Source: Acanthamoeba sp. SK_2022b (Eukaryota > Discosea > Longamoebia > Acanthamoebidae). Taken from it: DNA of 16,664 nt. The position numbers and the translations under genes are program-made. The stretch spans positions 1 through 16,664 of the forward strand of contig JANDJZ010000965.1 of the NCBI GenBank assembly GCA_027943245.1, written 5' to 3'. Of this stretch, positions 1 to 7,633 are shown in pieces (within the stretch, counting starts at the first letter, position 1; each line of letters opens with the position of its first letter). A model generated the notes under the pieces. That model made no database searches. It was given only the letters and a program-made list of their open reading frames with translations, and was not told where the DNA came from.

Positions 1-141
1 TTCGTTCAGTGCGGCGCGCGAGGCGGTCACATTCAGTTCCACCAGCTTTTCAACGCCTTCGAAGGCCTTGCTCGTCAGGCCGAACAGGGTTTCCAGGTTG
101 GCCTTTTGTGCGCTCAGGATTTGGTCAGGGGTCAAGCTCAT
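1..141 (-). CDS. phaP: Phasin family protein (N-terminal part, runs off the left edge)
   Basis: Reading from the ATG at 141 leftward gives 47 residues that start [20 protein letters not shown] and stay open to the window edge, so the C-terminus lies outside. This start, with a phrase like [18 protein letters not shown], is typical of the Phasin_2 family found in Burkholderiales. Phasins are small amphipathic proteins that coat polyhydroxyalkanoate granules, controlling their size and number. A GGAGA ribosome binding site lies at 147-151, six bases before the start. The upstream region holds a good promoter flanked by two TGC-rich palindromes, which fits the known control of phasin genes by the PHA-responsive repressor PhaR. 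Family assignment is fairly sure. The paralogue cannot be decided from the N-terminus alone. Confidence 0.85.
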   Translation of the reverse strand, partial: MSLTPDQILSAQKANLETLFGLTSKAFEGVEKLVELNVTASRAALNE

Positions 142-216
142 GTCAGTCTCCAGAAAAACGGACCACAGGGGTCTCGGGTTACGGGGAATTGCCTGCGCTG
201 ACCTGACTGAGTGTCA

Positions 217-231
217 TGTTGCAGTGCAGCA
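217..231. promoter_or_regulatory. Candidate PhaR-type operator 1 (at the phasin transcription start)
   Basis: This is a 15-bp inverted repeat, TGTTGC-AGT-GCAGCA, with one mismatch between the arms. It overlaps the predicted transcription start of the phasin promoter, a place where a bound repressor would block transcription. PhaR repressors of PHA-storing bacteria are known to bind TGC-rich palindromic DNA next to phasin genes. Assignment to PhaR is an inference from that family knowledge and from the neighbouring gene. Confidence 0.65.
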
Positions 232-239
232 TGGGTCTT

Positions 240-267
240 ATTGTAGGGATTGCAAAAAAGGAATCAA
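240..267 (-). promoter_or_regulatory. Sigma-70-type promoter of the phasin gene
   Basis: On the minus strand the -35 box reads TTGATT (plus positions 262-267) and the -10 box reads TACAAT (240-245), separated by 16 bp. Transcription would begin near 231-234, giving a leader of about 90 nt before the phasin ATG at 141. The promoter sits between two palindromes: the start site overlaps the one at 217-231, and the -35 box lies 8 bp from the one at 276-290. It is inferred from sequence only. Confidence 0.7.
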
Positions 268-275
268 GTACCTGA

Positions 276-290
276 TGCTGCGGTGCAGCA
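276..290. promoter_or_regulatory. Candidate PhaR-type operator 2 (upstream of the phasin -35 box)
   Basis: This is a perfect 15-bp inverted repeat, TGCTGC-GGT-GCAGCA. It matches operator 1 closely, lies 59 bp from it centre to centre, and is on the far side of the phasin promoter. Two like sites bracketing a promoter suggest cooperative or looping repression. It also lies upstream of the divergent thioesterase gene, but about 175 bp from that start, so control of the phasin is more likely. Confidence 0.65.
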
Positions 291-353
291 AAAAAATCGG
301 CAAAGCTGTGGGTTTTTTGTAAGTCTTTGATTTTGAATTGGTTTTATGTCGGT

Positions 354-397
354 TTGACGACATTCTTCGGTTTGCATGCTTACTCGCTTGGCGAGTG
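354..397 (+). promoter_or_regulatory. Possible thioesterase promoter with an overlapping palindrome
   Basis: TTGACG at 354-359 is a good -35 box on the plus strand. The matching -10 region is poor (TGCTTA at 377-382 with a 17-bp spacer). Overlapping that region is a near-perfect palindrome: arms ACTCGC (382-387) and GCGAGT (391-396) around TTG, with flanking bases T381 and G397 that do not pair. The palindrome could be a repressor site for the thioesterase gene, but no known consensus was recognised. The rest of the 142-473 intergenic region is AT-rich compared with the surrounding genes, and nothing else is evident in it beyond the phasin promoter and its operators. Confidence 0.3.
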
Positions 398-473
398 ATT
401 GGCAGCAGTGCGCGTCGTGATGGCGACAGTGGCTGGGGACAGGGCGCATTCGGCCGGCGGCACAATGGCCGCC

Positions 474-926
474 ATGAATGAATCGCCCCCGAGCCGCCCC
501 GCGCCGCAGCCCCGTTCGGCCTATGCGGCATTCCGACGCATCAGCACGCGCTGGTCGGACAACGATGTCTACGGGCACGTCAACAACGTCGTCTATTACA
601 GCTGGTTCGATACGGCGGTGAATGCCCATCTGATCGAGCAGGGCGCGCTGGATATCCACGCGGGCGAGACGATAGGCCTGGTCATAGAGACGCAATGCAA
701 TTACTTTGCGCCGCTGGCCTTCCCGCAGGAGGTGGAGGCCGGTATCCGGGTGGCCCGCATCGGTGGCTCCAGCGTGCGCTACGAGGTGGGGCTGTTCGCG
801 CAGGGCGAGCCATTGACGGCGGCGGCCGGGCATTTCGTGCATGTCTATGTGGACCGGCATACGCGCCGGCCTGCCCAGATTCCGCAGGCGCTGCGACAGG
901 TGCTGGAGCCGCTGCTGCGCCGCTGA
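474..926 (+). CDS. Hotdog-fold acyl-CoA thioesterase (4-hydroxybenzoyl-CoA thioesterase/YbgC type)
   Basis: The 150-residue product has the single-domain length of 4HBT-family thioesterases. The hallmark motif [20 protein letters not shown] sits near residues 26-45. By comparison with the Pseudomonas 4-hydroxybenzoyl-CoA thioesterase, D31 should be the catalytic aspartate, and GHVNN caps the long helix of the hotdog fold. The family hydrolyses acyl-CoA thioesters in the cytoplasm, and the substrate cannot be read from sequence. ATG at 474 is preferred because the domain starts about 20 residues later. An ATG at 465 and a TTG at 399 are in frame, and none of them has a strong ribosome binding site. 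It is transcribed divergently from the phasin gene, which hints at, but does not prove, a link with acyl-CoA or PHA metabolism. Confidence 0.85.
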   Translation: MNESPPSRPAPQPRSAYAAFRRISTRWSDNDVYGHVNNVVYYSWFDTAVNAHLIEQGALDIHAGETIGLVIETQCNYFAPLAFPQEVEAGIRVARIGGSSVRYEVGLFAQGEPLTAAAGHFVHVYVDRHTRRPAQIPQALRQVLEPLLRR

Positions 927-1041
927 TGGCGTCCGGGGCGCATGCAAGGCGTGCGCTCGCAGCGCGGCAGCGTGTGGATGGCCTACACTCGAAAGCTGTC
1001 TGCCATCTGACCGCTGGGGCGCTTACCGCCCGGCTCTGTCC

Positions 1042-2252
1042 ATGATCATCACCAGCCTGCTCGATACCGACCTGTACAAATTCACGATGATGCAGGTGGT
1101 GCTGCACCAGTTTCCCGGAGCACAGGTCGAGTACCGCTTCAAGTGCCGCAACCCCGGCGTGCAGCTCGCACCCTATGTGAACGAGATCCGCTCCGAGATC
1201 CGCTCGCTGTGCAGCCTGCGTTTCCAGGACGCGGAGCTGGCCTATCTGAGCTCGCTGCGCTTCATCAAGAGCGACTTCGTCGATTTCCTGGGCCTGTTCC
1301 ACCTCAACGAGAAATGCATCACGGTGCAGGCGCTGCCCAATGGCGAGATCGACATCACCATCCGCGGGCCCTGGCTGCACACCATCCTGTTCGAGATTCC
1401 CGTGCTGGCCATCGTCAACGAGGTGTACTTCCGCAACACCCAGCCGGTGCCCGATTTTCCGGAAGGCCGGCGCCGTCTCGACGCCAAGATTGCGCTGCTG
1501 CAGCAGCCCGGCCTGGAGCAGCTCAAGATTGCCGACTACGGCACGCGCCGTCGCTTTTCGCGGGCCTGGCATGAAGAGGTGCTACGCGTGCTGTGCGCAC
1601 GCCTGGGCCGGCCCGGCGCATCCGCGGAGTCCGAAGGCCAGTTCGCCGGCACCAGCAATGTGCTGTACGCCATGAAGCTGGGCGTGCGGCCCCTGGGCAC
1701 GCTGGCGCATGAATACCTGCAGGCCTGCCAGTCCCTGGGCCCGCGCCTGCGCGACAGCCAGATCTTCGGCTTCGAATCCTGGGCGCGCGCGACCTGGGCA
1801 TTGCGCTGTCGGACGTCTACGGCATGTCGGCCTTCCTGCGCGATTTCGACCTGTACTTCTGCAAGCTCTTCGACGGTGCGCGCCACGACAGCGGTGACCC
1901 GTTCGAATGGGGCGAGCGGCTGCTGGCCCACTACCGTGCCAACCGCATCGATCCGCTGACCAAGACGCTGATCTTCAGCGACGGCCTGACGGTGCCGCGC
2001 ACCATCGAGCTGTTCCAGCGCTTCCATGGCCGCTGCCAGCTGGCCTTCGGCATAGGCACCAACCTGACCAACGACCTGGGCGACGCGCCCGACCATGTGC
2101 CGCTGCAGATCGTCATCAAGATGACCCGCTGCAACGGCCAGCCCGTGGCCAAGCTCTCGGACACGCCGGGCAAGAGCATGTGCGATGACGAGAAGTACCT
2201 GGCCTACCTGCGCCAGGTGTTCGAGATTGCGCCGCCTGCGGCGCAGGCTTGA
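1042..2252 (+). pseudogene. pncB: Nicotinate phosphoribosyltransferase, frameshifted
   Basis: PncB joins nicotinate to PRPP, using ATP, to give nicotinate mononucleotide in NAD salvage. The first frame (1042 to about 1788) carries [14 protein letters not shown] at the N-terminus, [15 protein letters not shown], and GTLAHEY. H223 of the last motif matches the histidine that is phosphorylated in the Salmonella enzyme. From 1791 the reading continues one frame over as [20 protein letters not shown], then [24 protein letters not shown] and KLSDTPGK, ending at 2252. Compared with the E. coli protein, the stretch between the tryptophan and LGIAL is about four residues short, so roughly 10 nt appear to be lost within the GC repeat at 1783-1793. 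The unshifted frame would end at 1959. Together the two frames match the usual length of about 400 residues. No good ribosome binding site is seen. TACACT at 984-989 is a possible but weak -10 box. It may be a real pseudogene or an assembly error. Confidence 0.85.
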
Positions 2253-2313
2253 TTGCGGCACCACCTGCCGCCAGGAGGGGACAGTGAATAGAGAACAAAG
2301 AGGAGACGGGACC

Positions 2314-3734
2314 ATGAAGGCATTGCGCGGATTGCTGGCGCTGCTGGCCACCTGCGCGCCATCCTGGGCCCTGGCCGCCGATATCGACGGCGGCCAGCTT
2401 TCGGTACTTTGGGGCGTGCCGTTTGCGGGCATGCTGTTGTCCATCGCCCTGATGCCGCTGGCAGCGCCCCATTTCTGGCACCGGCATTTCGGCAAGGTGA
2501 CGGCCGCCTGGGCGCTGGTCTTTCTGCTGCCCTTCGCGGCGGTGTTCGGCGTGGGCGCGGCCATGGCCAACCTGGTGCATGCCCTGCTGGCCGAATACCT
2601 GCCGTTCGTGATCCTGCTGACGGCGCTGTACACGGTGTCGGGCGGCATCTATGTGCGCGGCAATCTCAAGGGATCGCCGGGGCTGAACACGGCCATTCTG
2701 GCGATCGGCGCCGTGCTGGCCAGCTTCATGGGGACCACGGGCGCCTCGATGCTGCTGATCCGGCCGCTGCTGCGCGCCAACGACAACCGCAGGCACCAGG
2801 TGCATGTGGTGGTGTTCTTCATCTTCATCGTCTCCAATGCCGGCGGCTCGCTGACGCCGCTGGGCGATCCACCGCTGTTCCTGGGCTTTCTCAAGGGGGT
2901 GGATTTCTTCTGGACGGTACGCCACATCTTCACCGAGACGCTGTTCCTGGTGGGCGCGCTGCTGGCGCTGTTCTACGCAATCGATGCCTGGCTGCTGCGC
3001 AAGGCCGGCGAAGCGGATCTGCCCGATCCGGCGTCGACGCCTTGGGCCGCGCCAGCCGCCTGGGCTTTGATGGCGGCGTGAACTTCGTGCTGCTGCTGGC
3101 CGTGGTGGCACTGGTGCTGATGAGCGGCCTGTGGCGTACCGATGCCGGCCTGGTGCTGGCCGGCACGCATGTGGGCCTGCCGGGTCTGGTGCGCGATGCG
3201 GGCCTCGTCGCCGTGACTGTGCTGTCCCTCAGGCTCACGCCGCGCAGCGTGCACCAGGCCAATGAATTCGGCTGGGGGCCGATGCAGGAAGTGGCCAAGC
3301 TGTTCGCGGGCATCTTCCTGACCATCATTCCCGTGATCGCCATGCTCAAGGCGGGAACGGCCGGACCCTTCGGCGCCATCGTGGGGGCCGTGACGCGTGC
3401 CGACGGCACGCCTGATCCGCTGATGTATTTCTGGGCCACGGGCCTGCTGTCCTCGTTCCTGGACAACGCGCCGACCTACCTGGTGTTCTTCAATACGGCG
3501 GGCGGAGACGCCGCTCAGATGATGACGGCCATGGCCTCGACGCTGGCCGCCATCTCGGCGGGCGCGGTGTTCATGGGCGCCAACACCTATATCGGCAATG
3601 CGCCCAACCTGATGGTCAAGGCCATTGCCGAGGAGCGCGGCGTGAAGATGCCCAGCTTCTTCGGCTACATGGCCTGGTCGCTGTGCATTCTGGTGCCGCT
3701 GTTCGTATTGATGAGCTTCATCTGGTTCCGCTGA
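2314..3734 (+). pseudogene. NhaD/CitMHS-type sodium:proton antiporter, frameshifted
   Basis: This gene encodes a polytopic inner-membrane transporter of about 473 residues if both frames are joined. The N-terminus is a likely signal peptide or first membrane segment (MKALRGLLALLATC, ending LAADIDGG). Frame one continues through FMGTTGASMLLIRPLLRAN and SNAGGSLTPLGDPPLFLGFL and stops at 3081. The protein resumes in another frame with GFDGGVNFVLLLAVVALVLM, then SSFLDNAPTYLVFFN and FMGANTYIGNAPNLMVKA, to the end at 3734. The paired glycine- and aspartate/asparagine-rich motifs are typical of the NhaD/CitMHS superfamily. One extra G in the run at 3044-3046 would join the frames, so this looks like a one-base homopolymer deletion, real or artefactual. 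ATG at 2314 follows AGGAGA at 2301-2306. An in-frame GTG at 2284 follows AGGAGGGG at 2273-2280 and is an alternative start. The substrate could be Na+ or an organic acid, with Na+/H+ antiport favoured. Confidence 0.8.
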
Positions 3735-3771
3735 AGAACCGCCTAACGCCAAGACAAGGAAAGAGACAGAC

Positions 3772-4779
3772 ATGGCAAGCAAACCCCGCATCCTGATCGC
3801 CCGTGCCATCCCGCCCGAAGTGGTGCGCAAGCTGGAGCAGCACTTCGAGGTCGAGTCCAACCAGGATGACGTGGTCTGGAGCCCGCAGGAACTGGCCCGG
3901 CATCTGCAGGACAAGGATGGCGTGCTGACCACGGGCTCGCAGACCATCGATGCGGCGCTGCTGGCCGCCTGCCCGCGCCTGAAGGTGGTGGCCAACATGG
4001 CCGTGGGCTACAACAACTTCGACGTGCCTGCGATGACGGCTGCAGGTGTGCAGGGCACGAATGCCCCCGACGTGCTGACCGAGACCACGGCCGATTTCGG
4101 CTTTGCCCTGCTGATGGCCACGGCCCGCCGCGTGACAGAGAGCGAGCACTACCTGCGCGCCGGAAAGTGGAACTCCTGGCGCTACGACCTGTTTGCCGGC
4201 GCGGAAGTGCACGGCAGCACGCTGGGCATCATCGGCATGGGCCGCATCGGCCAGGGCATCGCCAAACGCGGGGCGCATGGCTTCGGCATGAAGGTGGTCT
4301 ATCACAACCGCTCGCGCCTGTCGCCCGAGCTGGAAGCCGAATGCAAGGCCGGCTACGTGGGCAAGGATGAACTGCTGGCCATGGCCGACCATGTGGTGCT
4401 GGTGCTGCCCTACACCAAGGAAAACCACCACACCATAGGCGCGGCCGAGATCGCCCGGATGAAGCCCACGGCCACGCTGATCAACATCGCGCGCGGCGGC
4501 ATCGTCGATGACGCGGCGCTGGCCAGGGCACTGCGCGACAGGACCATTGCTGCAGCAGGCCTGGACGTGTTCGAGGGCGAGCCCTCGGTCCATCCCGACC
4601 TGCTGACCGTGCCCAACGTGGTGCTGACCCCGCACATCGCCAGCGCCACCATGGGCACGCGCAGCGCCATGGCCGAGCTGGCGGCCGACAACCTGATCGA
4701 CTTCCTGTCCGGCAAGGGCCCGCGCACGCCCGTGAACCAGCCCGAAGCGGCGGCCGCCGGCGCGCGCGCCAAGGCCTGA
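3772..4779 (+). CDS. D-2-hydroxyacid dehydrogenase (glyoxylate/hydroxypyruvate reductase type)
   Basis: The 335-residue cytoplasmic enzyme has the full family layout. The nucleotide-binding GIIGMGRIG loop is at residues 152-160, and NIARGGIVDDAAL carries the catalytic arginine R241. GLDVFEGEP has the glutamate E270, and TPHIAS has the histidine H288. The R-E-H numbering closely matches D-glycerate dehydrogenase of Hyphomicrobium, so reduction of hydroxypyruvate or glyoxylate with NAD(P)H is the best guess for its reaction. The cofactor preference was not determined. It starts 37 bp after the antiporter gene with AAGGAAAGAG upstream, so the two may be cotranscribed. The gene is intact. Confidence 0.88.
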   Translation: MASKPRILIARAIPPEVVRKLEQHFEVESNQDDVVWSPQELARHLQDKDGVLTTGSQTIDAALLAACPRLKVVANMAVGYNNFDVPAMTAAGVQGTNAPDVLTETTADFGFALLMATARRVTESEHYLRAGKWNSWRYDLFAGAEVHGSTLGIIGMGRIGQGIAKRGAHGFGMKVVYHNRSRLSPELEAECKAGYVGKDELLAMADHVVLVLPYTKENHHTIGAAEIARMKPTATLINIARGGIVDDAALARALRDRTIAAAGLDVFEGEPSVHPDLLTVPNVVLTPHIASATMGTRSAMAELAADNLIDFLSGKGPRTPVNQPEAAAAGARAKA

Positions 4780-4798
4780 ACACCGTGTTGTGACAATC

Positions 4799-4828
4799 GC
4801 GGGAAGGCTGGCCCTGGCCGCTTCCCGC
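4799..4828 (+). other. Inverted repeat between the dehydrogenase and rmuC
   Basis: A perfect 8-bp inverted repeat, GCGGGAAG (4799-4806) and CTTCCCGC (4821-4828), encloses a 14-base GC-rich loop. No T run follows, so it is not a standard intrinsic terminator. It lies just before the likely ribosome binding site of rmuC and might act as a transcript-end or RNA-stability hairpin. No function is proven. Confidence 0.4.
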
Positions 4829-4850
4829 TGCATGGAGCGCAAGCAAAATC

Positions 4851-6380
4851 TTGACCCAGATATCCGGAGTGTGGTGGGCGGCCTGGGCCGTGCTGCTGTT
4901 GGGGCAGGCGGCCGTGATCTGGCTGCTGTGGAGGCGCTCGGCGCAGCGCGAGGACGGGGTGGCGCCCCAGCAGGTGCTGCAGGCGCTGCAGATGCTGGAC
5001 GTGCGGCTGCAGCAGCTCGAGCGCGGTGCCCAGGCCACGCAGATGGCCGTGGCCAAGAGCGATGGCGGGCTGGACCGCGTCTCGCAGCAGCTGCAGGCCC
5101 ATCTGGCCCAGGCCCAGCTCGATGCCCAGGCGGCGCGGCGCGAGCAGGGCGAGGCGCTGGCAGCCTTTCGAATGGAACTGGGCCGGCTCACCGTGCGGCT
5201 GGCCGCCGACAGCGCCCAGGCCCGCGAGGCCCAGGGCGAAAGCACGCAGCGCTTCAACGCCCATGTGCAGGAGCGCTTCGAGGCGCTGGCGCAGACCACG
5301 CGCAGCACGCTGGACTCCCTCAAGAACGACATCCAGCAGCAGCTGGGCGGGCTGGCGCAATCCAGCCAGGTCCATGCCGAGCAGCTGCGCGGCACGCTCA
5401 ACGAGCGGCTGGCCACCATCCAGTCGGACAATGCGTGGCGCCTGGAAGAGATGCGGCGCACGGTGGACGAGAAGCTGCATGCCACGCTGGAGCAGCGCCT
5501 GGGCGAATCGTTCAAGCTGGTCAGCGACCGGCTGGAGCAGGTGCACAAGGGCCTGGGCGAGATGCAGACGTTGGCCGGCAGCGTGGGCGATCTCAAGCGC
5601 GTGATGACCAATGTGAAGACGCGCGGCACCTGGGGCGAACTGCAGCTGGGCGCCATCATCGAGAACGTGCTCACGCCCGAGCAGTACGCGCGCAACGTCA
5701 AGACCGTGCCCGGCAGCGACGACATGGTGGAGTTCGCCATCCGCCTGCCCGGACGCAGCGACGAGACGCCGGTCTGGCTGCCCATCGACGCCAAGTACCC
5801 GGTGGAGCAGTACCAGCGCCTGCTCGACGCCCAGGATGCGGCGGACAAGGCGGCCATTGCCGCGGCAGGCAATGCCTTCGAGGCATCGATCAAGTTCGAG
5901 GCGCGCAAGATCCACGGCAAGTACGTGAGTCCGCCGCACACCACGGACTTTGCCGTGCTCTACCTGCCCACCGAAGGCCTGTTTGCCGAGGTCATGCGCC
6001 GCCCCGGCCTGGTCGAGGCCGTGCAGAACGGCTGCCGCGTGATGGTCACCGGCCCGGCCAACCTGGCCGCCATGCTCAGCAGCCTGCAGATGGGCTTCAA
6101 GACGCTGGCCATCGAAAAGCGCTCGTCCGAGGTCTGGGCGGTGCTCGGCCAGGTCAAGACCGAGTTCGCCAAGTTCGGCGAAGTGGTGGATGCCACGCGC
6201 AAGTCCATAGACGCGGCGGCCAAGCGCTTCGAGCAGGTGGGTGTGCGCACGCGCGCCATCCAGCGCCAGCTGCGCGACGTGCAGGAGCTGCCCGCGCCGA
6301 CCTCTAGTGCAGCGCGGCCCGGCCTGCCGGATGACAAGGACGCTGCGGCCGGAATGGAGCCGGGATCGGATCAGGATTGA
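4851..6380 (+). CDS. rmuC: DNA recombination protein RmuC family
   Basis: The 509-residue product has an N-terminal membrane segment (about residues 7-27, then WRRSAQ), a long Gln/Ala/Leu-rich coiled coil (about 40-250), and the conserved RmuC domain. That domain shows VKTRGTWGELQLG (255-267), LPIDAKYP (310-317) and later MVTGPANLAAMLSSLQMGF. E263, D313 and K315 are consistent with the proposed PD-(D/E)XK nuclease-like fold of the family. RmuC limits inversions at short inverted repeats in E. coli, and its biochemical activity is poorly defined. The chosen start is a TTG at 4851, because no ATG is available in frame before the membrane segment. GGAG at 4834-4837 is 13 bases away, which is long. 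A GTG at 4869 is an alternative. The MFS gene starts 2 bases after its stop. Confidence 0.9.
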   Translation: MTQISGVWWAAWAVLLLGQAAVIWLLWRRSAQREDGVAPQQVLQALQMLDVRLQQLERGAQATQMAVAKSDGGLDRVSQQLQAHLAQAQLDAQAARREQGEALAAFRMELGRLTVRLAADSAQAREAQGESTQRFNAHVQERFEALAQTTRSTLDSLKNDIQQQLGGLAQSSQVHAEQLRGTLNERLATIQSDNAWRLEEMRRTVDEKLHATLEQRLGESFKLVSDRLEQVHKGLGEMQTLAGSVGDLKRVMTNVKTRGTWGELQLGAIIENVLTPEQYARNVKTVPGSDDMVEFAIRLPGRSDETPVWLPIDAKYPVEQYQRLLDAQDAADKAAIAAAGNAFEASIKFEARKIHGKYVSPPHTTDFAVLYLPTEGLFAEVMRRPGLVEAVQNGCRVMVTGPANLAAMLSSLQMGFKTLAIEKRSSEVWAVLGQVKTEFAKFGEVVDATRKSIDAAAKRFEQVGVRTRAIQRQLRDVQELPAPTSSAARPGLPDDKDAAAGMEPGSDQD

Positions 6381-6381
6381 G

Positions 6382-7563
6382 ATGAACCTGGCCCTGTTCA
6401 AGGTCATCATGGCGCAGGTCAGCGTGCATGCCACCATGGCCGGCATGCGGCTGGCAGCGCCCTTGCTGGCGCTGCAGCAGGGCTATAGCGCGGCTGCCGT
6501 GGGCATCTTGCTGGCGCTGTTCGCGCTGACCCAGGTGTTCCTGGCGCTGCCGGCCGGGCGCTTCGCGGACAAGCATGGTTTTCGAAAGCCGTTTTTCCTG
6601 TCCATGCTGGCGGCCAGCGGGGGCTGCGCGCTGGCGCTGGCATTGCCGCTGTATCCGGTGCTATGCCTTGCGGCGTTGTTGACGGGCGGAGCCAGCGGCG
6701 CCGTGGTGATTGCCGTGCAGCGCCATGCGGGCCGTGTCACCCACGATGCGGTGGCGCTCAAGAAGGTGTTCAGCTGGTTGGCCATAGGCCCGGCCATCTC
6801 CAACTTCATCGGGCCCTTCAGCACCGGGCTGCTGATCGATCACGCGAATTTTGGCGGCGAGGGCAGCACCATGGGCTACCGCGTCGCCTTCGGCCTGCTG
6901 GCCCTGGTGCCCGTGCTGGCCTGGAGCTGGGTGCGCCACACGCAGGAGCTGCCGCCCGTGCGCGCGCCCATCGGCGGTCCCAAGCAGCATGCCTGGGACC
7001 TGTTGCGCGACCGCAATTTCCGCAACCTGCTGCTGGTCAACTGGCTGCAGTCCGCATGCTGGGACGTGCACACCTTCGTGCTGCCGCTGCTGGGCCATGA
7101 GAAGGGCCTGAGTGCCTCGGTCATCGGCACGCTGCTGGGCATTTTTGCCGTGGCGGCCGCCGCCATCCGCCTGGCCATGCCGCTGGTGGCCGAGCGCTTG
7201 CGCGAAGGCGCCGTGATCTCCGGTGCCATGGCCATCACCGCCTTCGTCTTTGCGCTGTACCCCTTCATGGACTCGGCGCTGACCATGGGCATGTGTTCGG
7301 TGATGCTGGGTTTTTCGCTGGGATCTGTGCAGCCCATGGTCATGAGCATGCTGCACCAGATCACGCCCGAGCACCGCCATGGCGAGGCACTGGGCCTGCG
7401 GCTCATGGCCATCAATGCCTCCAGCGTGGCCATGCCCGTGCTGTTCGGCTCGGCGGGAGCATTGATCGGCGTCTCGGCCCTGTTCTGGGTGGTGGGCGCG
7501 GCCGTGGCCTCGGGCATCCGCACGGCCTGGTTCATGGGGCTGACGCCGCGCAAGCCGGAATGA
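6382..7563 (+). CDS. Major facilitator superfamily (MFS) transporter
   Basis: The 393-residue protein is hydrophobic throughout and fits the usual 12 membrane segments. The MFS motif A is clear at residues 59-70 (GRFADKHGFRKP), in the loop between segments 2 and 3. A break between the two six-helix halves occurs near the hydrophilic stretch RAPIGGPKQHAWDLL. This family moves small solutes or drugs using the proton gradient, and nothing here shows the substrate. The start at 6382 lies one base after the rmuC stop codon, so translation is probably coupled to rmuC. It is the last gene of the plus-strand block and converges on the LOG gene. Confidence 0.85.
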   Translation: MNLALFKVIMAQVSVHATMAGMRLAAPLLALQQGYSAAAVGILLALFALTQVFLALPAGRFADKHGFRKPFFLSMLAASGGCALALALPLYPVLCLAALLTGGASGAVVIAVQRHAGRVTHDAVALKKVFSWLAIGPAISNFIGPFSTGLLIDHANFGGEGSTMGYRVAFGLLALVPVLAWSWVRHTQELPPVRAPIGGPKQHAWDLLRDRNFRNLLLVNWLQSACWDVHTFVLPLLGHEKGLSASVIGTLLGIFAVAAAAIRLAMPLVAERLREGAVISGAMAITAFVFALYPFMDSALTMGMCSVMLGFSLGSVQPMVMSMLHQITPEHRHGEALGLRLMAINASSVAMPVLFGSAGALIGVSALFWVVGAAVASGIRTAWFMGLTPRKPE

Positions 7564-7564
7564 G

Positions 7565-7597
7565 AAAAAGCGACCTGCGCCTTGGTGCGCAGATCGC
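7565..7597 (-). terminator. Intrinsic terminator of the LOG-family gene
   Basis: Arms 7570-7580 and 7587-7597 pair as GCGA-x-CTGCGC with GCGCAG-x-TCGC (one internal mismatch, six-base loop). On the minus strand the hairpin is followed by TTTTT (7569 to 7565). It lies 37 bp past the LOG stop codon. On the plus strand there is no T run, so it would serve the MFS gene poorly. The MFS stop codon lies directly beside the T run. Confidence 0.75.
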
Positions 7598-7633
7598 CTT
7601 GCGATGCGGTGGCGGCCTGCCGGCCGCTGCGGC

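Noticed and set aside
264..947. A 227-residue minus-strand open frame opposite the thioesterase gene
   Set aside because: It is an antisense shadow of a high-GC coding gene, has Arg/Pro/His-rich composition with no family features, and would run through the phasin promoter.
841..1041. An earlier start for pncB at 841
   Set aside because: The in-frame stretch overlaps the thioesterase gene and is Arg/Cys-rich with no similarity to PncB. The conserved protein begins with [12 protein letters not shown] at 1042.
1495..1510. CTGCTGCAGCAG in pncB as a further PhaR-type site
   Set aside because: It lacks the three-base spacer of the phasin operators, lies in coding sequence and reflects common CTG and CAG codons.
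2228..2245. The perfect inverted repeat TGCGCCGC-CT-GCGGCGCA at the end of pncB, as a terminator
   Set aside because: It lies inside the coding sequence, its loop of two bases is too short and no T run follows, so it is most likely chance in GC-rich code.
4410..6446. A 678-residue minus-strand open frame opposite rmuC
   Set aside because: It lies antisense to a clearly conserved protein. Its His/Leu/Gln/Arg-rich translation is typical of a GC-rich shadow frame and shows no recognisable domain.
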